Source of the DNA: Roseiarcus sp963764955
GTDB taxonomy: Bacteria; Pseudomonadota; Alphaproteobacteria; Rhizobiales; Beijerinckiaceae
Assembly (NCBI GenBank): GCA_963764955.1
Contig: CAVXVE010000020.1
Coordinates: forward strand, 1 to 64,000
Length of the DNA stretch: 64,000 nt
Direction of reading: 5' to 3'
Part shown: positions 17,876 to 26,634 of the stretch, one piece after another
Numbering within the stretch: position 1 is the first letter of the stretch
How the letters are laid out: each line of letters begins with the position of its first letter
Notes under the pieces: generated by a model
Told to the model about the DNA's origin: nothing
What the model saw: only the letters and a program-made list of their open reading frames with translations
Database searches by the model: none
Program-made: the position numbers and the translations under genes

Positions 17876-18877
17876 TTGCGCAAGGTCAAATGGGGCGTGC
17901 TGGGGGTCGCCAAGATCGGCGTCGAAAAGGTCATCCCGGCGATGCAGCTGGGCGAGGTCTCGCAAGTCGCGGCGATCGCCTCGCGCGATCTCGGCAAGGC
18001 GAAAGCGGCCGCGGACAAGCTCGGGATTGCGCGCGCTTACGGGTCCTACGAGGACCTGCTCGCCGATCCCGACATCGAAGCGATCTACAATCCGCTGCCC
18101 AACGAACTGCATGTCCCCTGGACGCTTCGCGCGCTCGAAGCCGGCAAGCATGTGCTGTGCGAGAAGCCGATCGGGCTTGACGCTGCAGAGGCGCGTCCGC
18201 TGATCGAGGCGCGCGACCGCTCCGGCAAGCTGGTCGCCGAGGCCTTCATGGTGCGTTTCCACCCCCAGTGGCGGCGCGCCCGCGAGCTTGCGCAAGACGG
18301 GAGGATCGGGGAAACGCAGGCGATCCAGACCTTCTTCTCCTACCGGCTGCTTGACCCGGACAATGTGCGCAACCGGCCGCCGGGCGGCGGCGGCCTTTAC
18401 GACATCGGCTGCTACGCCATTCTCACCGCCCGATACATTTTCGCCGCCGAGCCGACGCGGGTGATCTCGACGATCGACTGGGACCCGAAGTTCAAAACCG
18501 ACCGCCTGGCCAGCGCGCTTCTCGAGTTCCCCGGCGGGCGCCAGCTGACCTTCACCGTCGGCACGCAATCGTCGGCGCATCAGCGGGTGACGATCGTCGG
18601 CGACGCGGGGCGGATCGAGGTCATGGTCCCGTTCAACCCGTCGCCCGACCGGCCGACCGAAATCGCCATCGATGACTGCGCCGACCTTATCGGCGGCGGG
18701 CGGAAGGTCGAGCAATTCCCCGCTTGCGATCAGTATACGCTGCAGGGCGACGCGTTCTCCCGCGCGATTGTCGAAGGCTCGCCGCTCGAATTCCCAATCG
18801 AGGACGCGATCGCCAACATGCGCGTCATCGACGCCCTGTTCCGCTCGGCCAAGACGGGCTTGTGGGAGAAGCCGTAA
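17876..18877 (+). CDS. Gfo/Idh/MocA-family oxidoreductase
   Basis: A 333-residue NAD(P)-dependent dehydrogenase starting at TTG 17876, preceded by GGGAGGGGAAGC. The Rossmann start is KWGVLGVAKIGVEKVIPAM, the family signature is HVLCEKPIGLDAAEARPL (EKP lysine), and VAEAFMVRFHPQW and YDIGCYAILTARYIF follow. It resembles the D-xylose/trans-dihydrodiol dehydrogenase subgroup. It lies downstream of frcBCA and the reductase, which suggests a sugar or inositol oxidation. The substrate is unknown. It is followed by terminator module copy 1. Confidence 0.88.
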   Translation: MRKVKWGVLGVAKIGVEKVIPAMQLGEVSQVAAIASRDLGKAKAAADKLGIARAYGSYEDLLADPDIEAIYNPLPNELHVPWTLRALEAGKHVLCEKPIGLDAAEARPLIEARDRSGKLVAEAFMVRFHPQWRRARELAQDGRIGETQAIQTFFSYRLLDPDNVRNRPPGGGGLYDIGCYAILTARYIFAAEPTRVISTIDWDPKFKTDRLASALLEFPGGRQLTFTVGTQSSAHQRVTIVGDAGRIEVMVPFNPSPDRPTEIAIDDCADLIGGGRKVEQFPACDQYTLQGDAFSRAIVEGSPLEFPIEDAIANMRVIDALFRSAKTGLWEKP

Positions 18878-19342
18878 GCGCCTCCTCGGCCTCCCGCGAC
18901 GCCCAAATACAACCAGAGCGCGAATTCAGACGAAAGCCAACGAAAGAAAAAGAAAGCAAACTGGCTTTTTTTCGCTTTTTTTGGCTTTCTTTTACTTTTC
19001 GGAATCCGGACTTTTCAATGGGTTACGCCGAAAAAAGTGGAAAAAATCCTCATCAGCTTCGGCTCGCGCGCCGGGTTGTGTTGTGCAAGCTTTCAAACAG
19101 CCAGGAGGCCTCCTGCTCGCCCGGCTCTCGCGGATCTCAAAGGCGAGACGGGTTCCGCTTATAAGAACACATAGAGTACATTTCTGATTTTGTCAAGACC
19201 AAAGTCGACTGGTTGCCCGGCGGATCGTGTCCGGCCGGCATCGCGCGAGGCCGCCGGCCGCTCACCGGCCGGGGTTGTCCCCGGACGTCGCCCTCACTAT
19301 ACCGTCGCTCAAATCCTTCTCACCGAAAGGCCCTGCGCTCCG
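18878..19342. other. intergenic containing terminator module copy 1 and the aatA promoter region
   Basis: No gene. It holds the repeat at 18932-19050 and then a GC-rich leader up to aatA. An AT-rich stretch at 19160-19195 is a possible promoter, but no clear box pair can be assigned. Confidence 0.45.
18932..19050 (+). repeat. terminator module copy 1 (divergent stem)
   Basis: A long imperfect hairpin with outer arms GAAAGCCA (18932-18939) and TGGCTTTC (18982-18989), purine-rich on one side and T-rich on the other. It is followed by the conserved trailing segment, GGAATCCGGACTTTTC then AATGGGTTACGCC, and AAAAAATC. The trailing segment matches copies 2 and 3; the stem differs and has no GCGTTTA iterons. 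It begins 55 bases after a + strand stop codon. Confidence 0.65.
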
Positions 19343-20545
19343 ATGGCATTCCTCGCCGACGTCCTCTCACGCGTGAAGCCCTCCGCGACAATGGTGATGA
19401 CGCAGAAGGCGCGCGACCTCAAAGCCAAGGGGCGCGAGGTGATCTCCCTTTCGGTCGGCGAACCGGATTTCGACACGCCCGACAACATCAAGCAGGCGGC
19501 GATCGAGGCCATCAAGCGCGGCGAAACCAAGTATCCGCCCGTGCTCGGCATTCCCCCCTTGCGCGAGGCGATCGCGGCCAAGTTCAAGCGCGAGAACGGG
19601 CTCGACTACAAGGCCACGGACACGATCGTCGCGACCGGGGGCAAGCAGATCCTCTACAACGCTTTCCTGGTCAGTATGAACAAGGGCGACGAGGTCATCA
19701 TCCCGGCGCCCTTCTGGGTGAGCTATCCCGAGATGGTCGCGATCAACTGGGGCACGCCGGTCATCGTGCCGACCACGCTCGAGAGCGGCTTCAAGCTCAA
19801 GCCCGAGGATCTCGAAAAGGCGATCACCCCCCGCACCAAGTGGGTGGTGCTCAATTCGCCGTCGAACCCGACCGGCGCGGCCTATACGCGCGACGAACTC
19901 AAGGCGCTGACCGACGTCCTCATGCGCCATCCGCATGTGTGGGTCCTGACCGACGACATGTATGAGCATCTCGTCTACGGCGACTTCGAGTTCACGACGC
20001 CGGTGCAGATCGAGCCGGCCTTGAAGCCGCGCACGCTGACGATGAACGGCGTCTCCAAGGCCTATGCGATGACCGGCTGGCGGATCGGTTACGCCGCGGG
20101 CCCGTCCGAGCTCATCAAGGCGATGGACATGGTGCAGGGCCAGCAGACCTCGGGCGCCTGCACGGTCGCGCAATGGGCCTCGGTCGAGGCCTTGAACGGG
20201 CCGCAGGACTTCATCCCCGTGCGCCGCAAGGCGTTCGAGGAGCGGCGCGACCTCGTCGTGTCGATGCTCGGCCAGGCGAAGCACTTGCAATGCCCGAAGC
20301 CGGAAGGCGCGTTCTATGTCTATCCGTCCTGCGCGGGCGCGATCGGCAAAAAGGCGCCGTCGGGGAAAATGATCGAGACCGACGTCGATTTCGTCACCGA
20401 GCTTCTTGAGGAGGAAGGGGTCGCGGCGGTCCAGGGCAGCGCCTTCGGCCAGGGGCCGAACTTCCGCGTCTCCTATGCGACCTCGCTCGCGAATCTCGAG
20501 ACGGCTTGCAAGAAGATCCAGAAGTTCACCGCCGAATTGAGGTAG
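19343..20545 (+). CDS. aatA: aspartate aminotransferase (class I, AatA type)
   Basis: A 400-residue PLP enzyme interconverting aspartate/2-oxoglutarate and oxaloacetate/glutamate. It has VISLSVGEPDFDTP, the cofactor segment VLNSPSNPTGAAY, DDMYEHLVYGDFEF and the Schiff-base lysine in MNGVSKAYAMTGWRIGY, all diagnostic of rhizobial AspAT-I gamma. Start ATG 19343 gives the usual MAFLADVLSRVKPSATM opening; the upstream in-frame extension is nonconserved GC-rich DNA. Confidence 0.95.
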   Translation: MAFLADVLSRVKPSATMVMTQKARDLKAKGREVISLSVGEPDFDTPDNIKQAAIEAIKRGETKYPPVLGIPPLREAIAAKFKRENGLDYKATDTIVATGGKQILYNAFLVSMNKGDEVIIPAPFWVSYPEMVAINWGTPVIVPTTLESGFKLKPEDLEKAITPRTKWVVLNSPSNPTGAAYTRDELKALTDVLMRHPHVWVLTDDMYEHLVYGDFEFTTPVQIEPALKPRTLTMNGVSKAYAMTGWRIGYAAGPSELIKAMDMVQGQQTSGACTVAQWASVEALNGPQDFIPVRRKAFEERRDLVVSMLGQAKHLQCPKPEGAFYVYPSCAGAIGKKAPSGKMIETDVDFVTELLEEEGVAAVQGSAFGQGPNFRVSYATSLANLETACKKIQKFTAELR

Positions 20546-20565
20546 ACCGCTCGCCAGCAAAGGCG

Positions 20566-20630
20566 CGACAGCCGCTTCCGATCGGAACGCCATCCGTCCC
20601 GGGGCGCCTTTCCGAAATGAGCGGCTGTCG
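20566..20630 (+). terminator. inverted repeat after aatA
   Basis: Perfect 11-bp arms CGACAGCCGCT/AGCGGCTGTCG separated by 43 bases, between aatA and the permease gene. There is no T-run; possibly a 3'-end structure. Confidence 0.4.
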
Positions 20631-20650
20631 AGCAGCACGGGTGGGAGGCG

Positions 20651-21712
20651 ATGACCCCAATCGACTCCCCCGGCCTTGCGCAAGCGCCAGCTCGCACGAC
20701 CTCGAGACTGAGCCTGACGCTGACCTACGCCATTCTCGGATGCTGGGCATGGGTATGCTTGTTCCCGCTTTATTGGGTGGCGGCGTCGTCCCTCAAAGGG
20801 CCGCTGGAGATTGTTGGCGGCCCGTTCTACGCGCCCTTCTTCGACTATGCGCCGTCATTGGACGCCTGGAGGTATGTGCTTTTTGACTCCAACGACAATC
20901 CGCTGCTGCGCTTTTTCAATTCCGCGGTCGTTGGGCTGAGCGCCACCGCGCTAACCACTGTCCTCGCCGGTTTTGCCGTCTACGGCCTGACGCGCTTTCC
21001 ATTTGTCCTCTCGTTGTCGCGCATGGCGCTTATCACAATAGCCGCGCTTTTGGCCGCCGCAGCCGCTTTGTCTTCCGGCTGGATGCTTCGATCCTCGCTC
21101 GCCGGGATTTCAGCGCTGGCCTTGTTGGTCGCCGCCCGTTTCGGCGCCGCCGCTCGTGCGGCGATCGGCGGTAACGGCGTCCTTATCGGCATCCTGGCAA
21201 GTCGCATTTTGCCGCCGGTCGTGATCGTGTTGCCGCTTTACGTGATGGCGCAACGCGCGGGCGTGCTCGACACCCGCTCGATCCTCATCCTGACCTATAC
21301 GGCCGCGAACCTTCCCGTCGCCGTGTGGCTGTTGCTGGCTGTTCTCGGCAGCACGGCGACAGACCTCGAGGAAGCCGCTCAGCTCGACGGAGCCTCGCAC
21401 TTTCGCATCTTGTTTCAGGTCGTCGCGCCGACAGCGGCCGCAGGCATTGCTGCGGCGGCGCTTCTGATCTTCGTCCTGTGCTGGAACGAATACCTCTTTT
21501 CGGTCTATCTCGCGGACAATCATGCGATGACGATGCCTCCCTTCCTTGCGGCCCAAATGTCCGTCCGGGAGCAGCAGGCGGGCTCCGACGCTGAGGAATG
21601 GGCGCGTCTATCCGCGTTGATTATTTTGATGACCGCGCCCCTCGTCGCATGCGCAGGATTCGCGCAACGCTTCCTGACCCGGCTCAGCCACTGGGGGCGG
21701 GTCCAAGGGTAG
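20651..21712 (+). CDS. carbohydrate ABC transporter permease (MalG type), orphan
   Basis: A 353-residue inner-membrane protein of the CUT1 sugar-permease class. The N-terminal span is followed by FPLYWVAASSLKGP, and the cytoplasmic EAA loop is ATDLEEAAQLDGASHFRILFQVVAP. It is longer than the usual 270-300 residues because of two extra hydrophobic segments (about 120-175) inserted before ILASRILPPVVIVLPLY. No partner permease, ATPase or binding protein is adjacent, so it is either a relic or serves a remote system. Confidence 0.82.
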   Translation: MTPIDSPGLAQAPARTTSRLSLTLTYAILGCWAWVCLFPLYWVAASSLKGPLEIVGGPFYAPFFDYAPSLDAWRYVLFDSNDNPLLRFFNSAVVGLSATALTTVLAGFAVYGLTRFPFVLSLSRMALITIAALLAAAAALSSGWMLRSSLAGISALALLVAARFGAAARAAIGGNGVLIGILASRILPPVVIVLPLYVMAQRAGVLDTRSILILTYTAANLPVAVWLLLAVLGSTATDLEEAAQLDGASHFRILFQVVAPTAAAGIAAAALLIFVLCWNEYLFSVYLADNHAMTMPPFLAAQMSVREQQAGSDAEEWARLSALIILMTAPLVACAGFAQRFLTRLSHWGRVQG

Positions 21713-21811
21713 GAGCGGCGACGCGGCTGCGGCGCCCGAAGCCCGGCCGGATGGGCGAACAACTCGCGGCCCCGCGATTTGACGCCGTTCATGCTTGAGG
21801 ACCTGCGCGCC

Positions 21812-22204
21812 TCAGGCCACCTCGACGCGCGCCCGAATCCCAGGCCCCGAAGCGAGCCGTCTGTCCCGCGTAAGAAGGGGCGCGCCGAGGGCTTCGGCCA
21901 GGGCGACATAGGCAGCGTCGTAGGCGGTTAGGTTTTGCCGCAAGTCCCAAATTCGTAGGGTAAGCGGCTCATGCGCCCATCGGCGCAGACGGAAGGCGGC
22001 GAGATCGTCGAGCGCCTCCCGCGCCCGTTCGGCCGAGATTTCGCCGGCGGCCGCGTAGCGCCGCAGGACCTGAACCACCTCGAGGTCGATAAGATGCGGC
22101 GCATGGAGGGTCTCGCCGCCTTCAAACAGACGCTCTTCGATGGCTGGCGCGGCTGGCGTGCGGAGCAAGACTTCCAGCATGGCGGAAGCGTCGACGACGA
22201 TCAC
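21812..22204 (-). CDS. vapC: VapC-type PIN-domain ribonuclease toxin
   Basis: A 130-residue PIN domain with the four expected acidic residues: D5 (IVVDASAMLE), E in HLIDLEVVQVLRR, D in NLTAYDAAYVALAE and D in LLTRDRRL. VapC toxins cleave specific tRNA or rRNA when freed from the antitoxin. GTG start at 22204 overlaps the antitoxin stop by four bases, so translation is coupled. Confidence 0.92.
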   Translation of the reverse strand: MIVVDASAMLEVLLRTPAAPAIEERLFEGGETLHAPHLIDLEVVQVLRRYAAAGEISAERAREALDDLAAFRLRRWAHEPLTLRIWDLRQNLTAYDAAYVALAEALGAPLLTRDRRLASGPGIRARVEVA

Positions 22205-22431
22205 CGAGAGTTGCGTTCCTCGCGCAGGACGAGGGCGGGCTTGCGTGTCGGAGAGACAGGACTCCGCCCGGCAAGCCGGGCGCGCAGTTCGCCCACCGTC
22301 GGGCGTTCCGCGCTCTCCGCAATCTCAGCGAGGAGATAGTCGGATAACGACTTGCCTTCGAGCGCCGCGCGAGCCTTCAGGCGGCGATGAAGTGCGTCGG
22401 GGACGTTGCGGATCTGGACCATCTTCGACAT
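22201..22431 (-). CDS. vapB: FitA/VapB-like ribbon-helix-helix antitoxin
   Basis: A 76-residue protein: MVQIRNVPDALHRRLKARAA, then GKSLSDYLLAEIAESAE gives an Arc/MetJ-type RHH DNA-binding domain, and the basic/proline tail (SPVSPTRKPALVLREERN) would wrap the toxin. Start 22431 (MSKMVQ) is preferred to the upstream in-frame ATG at 22491. A TTGACA box at 22461-22466 (minus strand) with a 17-base spacer puts the -10 seven bases from this codon, suggesting a leaderless message autoregulated by the VapBC complex. Confidence 0.85.
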   Translation of the reverse strand: MSKMVQIRNVPDALHRRLKARAALEGKSLSDYLLAEIAESAERPTVGELRARLAGRSPVSPTRKPALVLREERNSR

Positions 22432-22542
22432 GCGAAAAAGATGATCACATGCGCGCCACATGTCAATGGTCGGTTTTGCGCGAACGGCCATGCGGCTCGG
22501 GGAGGGGCCTTTCCGGCTCGCCCCCTTCGCTGAAGGGCTCGC

Positions 22543-23496
22543 TCACCCGATCCGCCGCTCGAGCCGGTCCAGCACCTGGTAGCAGGGCAGGACCTGCGCG
22601 ACGCTGGCGTTCGGCTCGCGGCCCTCGCGGATCGCGGCGAAGAACTCGCGGTCCTGCAATTCGATCCCGTTCATGCTGACGTCGACCTTGCTGACGTCGA
22701 TCTTCTCGTCCTTGCCGTTATAGAGATCGTCGTAGCGCGCGATGTAAGTCGCCGTGTCGCCGATGTAGCGGAAGAACGTGCCGAGCGGCCCCTCGTTGTT
22801 GAACGAGAGCGCAAGCGTGCAGATCGCGCCGTTCTCGGCCTTCAATTGGATGCTCATGTCCATGGCGATGCCGAGCGTCGGATGGATCGGTCCCTGCAGC
22901 GCATTGGCCTTCACGATCGGCGAGCGCGCCTGATAGGCGAAGAGGTCGACCGTATGCGCGGCGTGATGCCACAGGAGATGGTCGGTCCACGAGCGCGGTT
23001 GCCCGAGCGCGTTCATGTTGGTGCGGCGGAAGAAGAAGGTCTGCACGTCCATCTGCTGGATATGGAACTCGTCTTTGAGAATGCGCTTGTGCACGAACTG
23101 ATGGCTCGGATTGAAGCGGCGCGTGTGGCCGACCATGGCGACGAGCCCGCTTCGCTTCTGCTCCGCGACCACAGCTTCCGCGTCCTTGAGTGAGTCGGCG
23201 AGCGGAATCTCGACCTGCACATGCTTCCCGGCTTTGAGGCACTGAAGCGCCTGCTCGGCATGCATCTGCGTCGGCGTCGCGAGAATCACCGCGTCGAGGC
23301 CCGGAACCTTCAGGGCCTCGGCGAGATCGGTCGTGATGTGGCCAATTCCATATTTCGCCGCCGCCTCTTTGGTCTTGTCGAGCTCACGCCCGACCAGCGA
23401 GACCGCCTCGACCCCGTCGATCGCCTCGATCGCGTCGAGGTGCTTCAAGCCGAAGGCGCCGGCGCCGGCAAGCGCGACCTTGAGTGTGTTGGGCAT
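22543..23496 (-). CDS. ligC: 4-carboxy-2-hydroxymuconate-6-semialdehyde dehydrogenase
   Basis: A 317-residue Gfo/Idh/MocA-fold enzyme. In the protocatechuate 4,5-cleavage pathway it oxidises the ring-cleavage product (as its hemiacetal) to 2-pyrone-4,6-dicarboxylate with NADP+. It has LKVALAGAGAFGLKHLDAI, HVQVEIPLADSLKDAE and VGHTRRFNPSHQFVHKRI, characteristic of LigC rather than generic sugar dehydrogenases. It lies directly downstream of ligB, separated by a palindromic repeat; context makes the assignment firm. Confidence 0.9.
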   Translation of the reverse strand: MPNTLKVALAGAGAFGLKHLDAIEAIDGVEAVSLVGRELDKTKEAAAKYGIGHITTDLAEALKVPGLDAVILATPTQMHAEQALQCLKAGKHVQVEIPLADSLKDAEAVVAEQKRSGLVAMVGHTRRFNPSHQFVHKRILKDEFHIQQMDVQTFFFRRTNMNALGQPRSWTDHLLWHHAAHTVDLFAYQARSPIVKANALQGPIHPTLGIAMDMSIQLKAENGAICTLALSFNNEGPLGTFFRYIGDTATYIARYDDLYNGKDEKIDVSKVDVSMNGIELQDREFFAAIREGREPNASVAQVLPCYQVLDRLERRIG

Positions 23497-23524
23497 GAAG
23501 GTCTCCGAAGGCTAGAGGGGGGCC

Positions 23525-23665
23525 CGTCATTGCGAGCGATAGGGCGCGGAGACGCCCGTCCTTCCGAACGGGCTATGGCGAAGCAATCCAGAGACCGCAG
23601 GCGCCTGACGTTCCCCTGGATTGCTTCGTCCCCGCGGGCCAAGCCCGCGGGTCCTCGCAATGACG
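23525..23665. repeat. REP-like palindromic element between ligB and ligC
   Basis: Begins CGTCATTGCGAGCGATAG and ends CTCGCAATGACG, with inner inverted arms gaagcaatccaga and cctggattgcttc. This is the widespread alphaproteobacterial extragenic palindrome. Its cruciform/RNA hairpin would separate the ligB and ligC messages. A degenerate second copy is at 45973-46070. Confidence 0.75.
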
Positions 23666-23676
23666 GAGCGAGTGCA

Positions 23677-24537
23677 TCAACCAGCGTTCTCCAGAATGAG
23701 ATGACCGACCGCGGTGTTGGAAGCCGGCACATGGTAGAATCGGTGCGCGACTTTCGGCTTCGCGCCGTGGGCGACGACATCCGCCATGGCGCCGCGCGCA
23801 ACCAGCCACATCACGAGCTCGATGCCTTCCGATCCCGCCTCGCGGACGTATTCGATGTTGGGCGTCTTCGACAGGCCAACGGGATCATCGATCAGCCGGT
23901 CGAGGAACTTGTTGTCCCATGCCTTGTTGATGAGCCCGGCGCGCGGCCCCTGCAATTGATGGCTCATGCCGCCGGTGCCCCAGATCTGGACGTTGATGTC
24001 CTCGGGATAGCTCATGATCGCCTTGCCGATTGCGCGGCCGAGCGCGAGGCAGCGCGCGCCCGAGGGCACGGGATGCTGCACGACATTGACCGCGAAGGGA
24101 ATGATCGGGCACGGCCATTCCGCGACCTCGCCGAACACGCAGGAGAGCGGCACGGTTAGCCCATGGTCGACGTCGATCTCGTTGACCATGGTGAGGTCGA
24201 AATCCTGCTGGATCACTTCCGAGGCGATATGCGAGGCGAGCTCCGGGTCGCCGATCACCTTCGGCACCGGGCGCGCGCCATAGCCTTCGTCGGCGGGATT
24301 GAATTCGGGGCCCGTCATGATGGCGAAGGTCGGGATCATGGCGAGGCTGAAGGCGGTCGCGTGATCGTTGTAGACGGCGACGATCACGTCGGGCTTGTGC
24401 GTCTTCATCCATTGCTTGTCGAAATCGTATCCGGCGAAGACGGGCTTCCAGTAATCCTCCTTCGTCTTGCCAAGGTCGAAGGCGGCGCCGACGGCTGGGA
24501 TGTGCGAAGTGTAGAGGGAGGCGGTGATGCGGGCCAT
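23677..24537 (-). CDS. ligB: protocatechuate 4,5-dioxygenase beta (catalytic) subunit
   Basis: A 286-residue class III extradiol dioxygenase subunit that opens the protocatechuate ring between C4 and C5 using Fe(II) and O2. Iron ligands fit the Sphingobium SYK-6 enzyme with a two-residue offset: H12 (TSHIPAV), H59 (VYNDHATAF) and E240 (GSEGIELVMW); the catalytic base is H193 (GTGGMSHQLQG). It follows ligA by 36 bp and works as the LigAB heterodimer. Confidence 0.95.
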   Translation of the reverse strand: MARITASLYTSHIPAVGAAFDLGKTKEDYWKPVFAGYDFDKQWMKTHKPDVIVAVYNDHATAFSLAMIPTFAIMTGPEFNPADEGYGARPVPKVIGDPELASHIASEVIQQDFDLTMVNEIDVDHGLTVPLSCVFGEVAEWPCPIIPFAVNVVQHPVPSGARCLALGRAIGKAIMSYPEDINVQIWGTGGMSHQLQGPRAGLINKAWDNKFLDRLIDDPVGLSKTPNIEYVREAGSEGIELVMWLVARGAMADVVAHGAKPKVAHRFYHVPASNTAVGHLILENAG

Positions 24538-24574
24538 GCTGAAACGTCCTTTGTCCGGGGAGCCGTAAGGACCG

Positions 24575-24988
24575 TCATTCCTTGCGCGGGCGCTGGGCGT
24601 CGCCGTGCTCGCCGATCCTGCGGTTTCCCTCGATCTTGCGGCCGCCCCTGATCATCATGTCGCGATATTCCTGCTCGGTCATGCCGGTCATGGAGCCCGC
24701 CATCTGCTGGAAGCTCTTGCCGTCGGTCGCGCCGATCTTGGCCAGGAAATAGATGTTGCCGCCAAGCTCGATGCAGCGGTTGAGGTCGCGCGCCAGCACC
24801 GCTTGCTTCTGCTCCTCGCTCATCTTCCACTGGTCGAGATAGGCGCGTTCGTCGGCTTTGAACCGGGCGCGGTTCTCGGCCTTCATCAGCGACATGCAGA
24901 ACTGGTTCAGCCAATAGCCTTTGCGCGACTGCTCGGCGTCGAAGACAACAGTGCCGGGAATGTCTGTGAACTCTTTGTCCAGAGCCAT
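24575..24988 (-). CDS. ligA: protocatechuate 4,5-dioxygenase alpha subunit
   Basis: A 137-residue helical subunit capping the LigB active site. It has DIPGTVVFDAEQSRKGYWLN, FKADERAYLDQWKMSEEQK, LARDLNRCIELGGNIYFLAK and MTGMTEQEYRDMMI, all typical. It lies between ligI (3 bp upstream) and ligB in one operon. Not to be confused with the DNA ligase at 48592, which shares the symbol. Confidence 0.95.
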   Translation of the reverse strand: MALDKEFTDIPGTVVFDAEQSRKGYWLNQFCMSLMKAENRARFKADERAYLDQWKMSEEQKQAVLARDLNRCIELGGNIYFLAKIGATDGKSFQQMAGSMTGMTEQEYRDMMIRGGRKIEGNRRIGEHGDAQRPRKE

Positions 24989-24991
24989 CGC

Positions 24992-25957
24992 TCAACCTCC
25001 TTTGTGTTCGGGCCAGTAGAGCCGCATCGGATTGTCGACCAGGAGCAGATCCTGCAAGTCGGCTGCGGGAGCGATATGGGGAATGATGTCGACCATGAGC
25101 CCGTCGTCGGGCATGTGGTCCTTGAGATTGGGATGGGGCCAGTCGGTGCCCCACAGCACCCGGTCCGGAAACTCCTCGACCACCTTGCGCGCGAAGGGGA
25201 CCACGTCGCGGTAGGGGTTGTGTTCGCCGTTCAGCGCCGGCGGGCCGGAAATCGACAGGCGCTCGGCGCCCGTCACCTTGCACCAGACGTTCTCGTAATC
25301 GTCCATGAACTTGAGGAAGCGCGCGAATTCGGGCCCATCGGCCGGCTTCGTCACGTCGGGGCGGCCCATATGGTCGACGACGATGGTGGTCGGCAGGCCC
25401 GAGAAGAAATCGGAGAGCTCGGGCAAGTCGGCCGCCTCGAAATAGACGACGATGTGCCAGCCATGCTCGACGATGCGCTCGGCGATCTCTTTCAGCTCGT
25501 CCTGCGGCGTGAAGTCGACCAGCCTCTTGACGAAATTGAACCTGACGCCGCGCACGCCCGCCTCGTGCAAGCGCTTCAGTTCCGCGTCGGTGACGTCCCG
25601 CCTGACGGTTGCGATTCCGCGCGCCCTGCCTTCGCTCGAGATGAGCGCGTCGACCATCGCGCTATTGTCGGCGCCGTGGCAGGTCGCCTGCACGATCACG
25701 TTGCGGGCGAAGCCGAGACGGTCGCGAAGCGCGAACAATTGCGCCTTGCTGGCGTCGCAGGGCGTGTATTTGCGCTCGGGCGCATAAGGAAACTCGGCCC
25801 CCGGCCCGAACACATGGCAATGCGCGTCGACGGCGCCGGCAGGAAGCGCAAAGCTCGGCTTGCTGGGCTTGTCGAACCAGTCGAGCCAGCCCTTTGTCTT
25901 CTCGAACGGCCCCGAGACGGGTTTGCCCGCGTCGTTCACAGCGCCTTCAGTCGACAT
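24992..25957 (-). CDS. ligI: 2-pyrone-4,6-dicarboxylate hydrolase
   Basis: A 321-residue amidohydrolase-superfamily protein that opens 2-pyrone-4,6-dicarboxylate to 4-oxalomesaconate. It has the metal-motif-like DAHCHVFGPG (H46, H48), VIVQATCHGADNSAMVDAL, VDHMGRPDV and VLWGTDWPHPN (catalytic Asp). The start at 25957 (MSTEGAVND) overlaps the ligK stop by 11 bp; a longer upstream frame is antisense to ligK. Order ligK-ligI-ligA-ligB-ligC forms one minus-strand operon. Confidence 0.93.
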   Translation of the reverse strand: MSTEGAVNDAGKPVSGPFEKTKGWLDWFDKPSKPSFALPAGAVDAHCHVFGPGAEFPYAPERKYTPCDASKAQLFALRDRLGFARNVIVQATCHGADNSAMVDALISSEGRARGIATVRRDVTDAELKRLHEAGVRGVRFNFVKRLVDFTPQDELKEIAERIVEHGWHIVVYFEAADLPELSDFFSGLPTTIVVDHMGRPDVTKPADGPEFARFLKFMDDYENVWCKVTGAERLSISGPPALNGEHNPYRDVVPFARKVVEEFPDRVLWGTDWPHPNLKDHMPDDGLMVDIIPHIAPAADLQDLLLVDNPMRLYWPEHKGG

Positions 25958-26634
25958 ATTTGAGGCCCGCCTTTTCGAGCGGCTCGCGCATCTTGTACAT
26001 GTCGAGGCCCAGTACGCCCGCCGCGAGCTTGGCGCGCTTGTCGCCCTCGTTGGCCTCGCGCGCTTTCGCCGCTTCCGCCGTCCTGGCCGCCCATTCGGCC
26101 GGCACGACGACCACCCCGTCATCGTCGGCGACGATGGCGTCGCCCGGATTGACCGCGGCGCCGGCGCAGACCACGGGAATATTGACCGAGCCCAGGGTCG
26201 CCTTGACCGTGCCCTTGGCGCTGACGCACTTGCTCCAGACGGGAAAGCCCATCTCGGTCAGCGTCTTCACGTCGCGCACGCCCGCGTCGATGATGAGGCG
26301 CCTTGGCGCCCCGCGCCATGAAGCTCGTGCCTAAGAGATCGCCGAAATAACCGTCGGTGCAGTCCGAGGTCAGCGCCGCGACGACGATGTCGCCCGGCTC
26401 GATCTCAGCGGCCGCCACATGCATCATCCAGTTGTCGCCCGGGTGCAGGAGAACCGTGACCGCCGTGCCCGAGACGAGCGCGCCCGGATAGATCGGCCGC
26501 ATATAGGGCTTCATGAGGCCGACGCGTCCCATCGCCTCATGCACGGTCGCTACGCCATAGCGCCCGAGAGCCTCGACCGCGGCGCGTTCCGCCCGCCTGA
26601 TCTTGCGCCTGACGACGCCGAGTTCGGTCATCAT
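25947..26634 (-). pseudogene. ligK: 4-carboxy-4-hydroxy-2-oxoadipate (CHA/HMG) aldolase, one-base frameshift
   Basis: When joined this is a 228-residue RraA-like class II aldolase that splits 4-carboxy-4-hydroxy-2-oxoadipate to pyruvate and oxaloacetate, the last step of the pathway. The first part has GVATVHEAMGRVGLMKPYMR, LLHPGDNWMMHVA and CTDGYFGDLLGTSFMARG. The second has the signature DAGVRDVKTL and ends LEKAGLKYVD. A single extra base near 26290 (aaggcgcctc for aagggcctc) shifts the frame. As the pathway needs it and all motifs survive, a sequencing error is likely. RBS GGGAGGAGAG precedes the ATG at 26634. Confidence 0.85.

Noticed and set aside
16655..18715. 686-codon minus-strand frame opposite the aldo/keto reductase and Gfo/Idh genes
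   Set aside because: Spans two well-supported + strand genes, and its Arg/His/Asp-rich composition is typical of a shadow frame.
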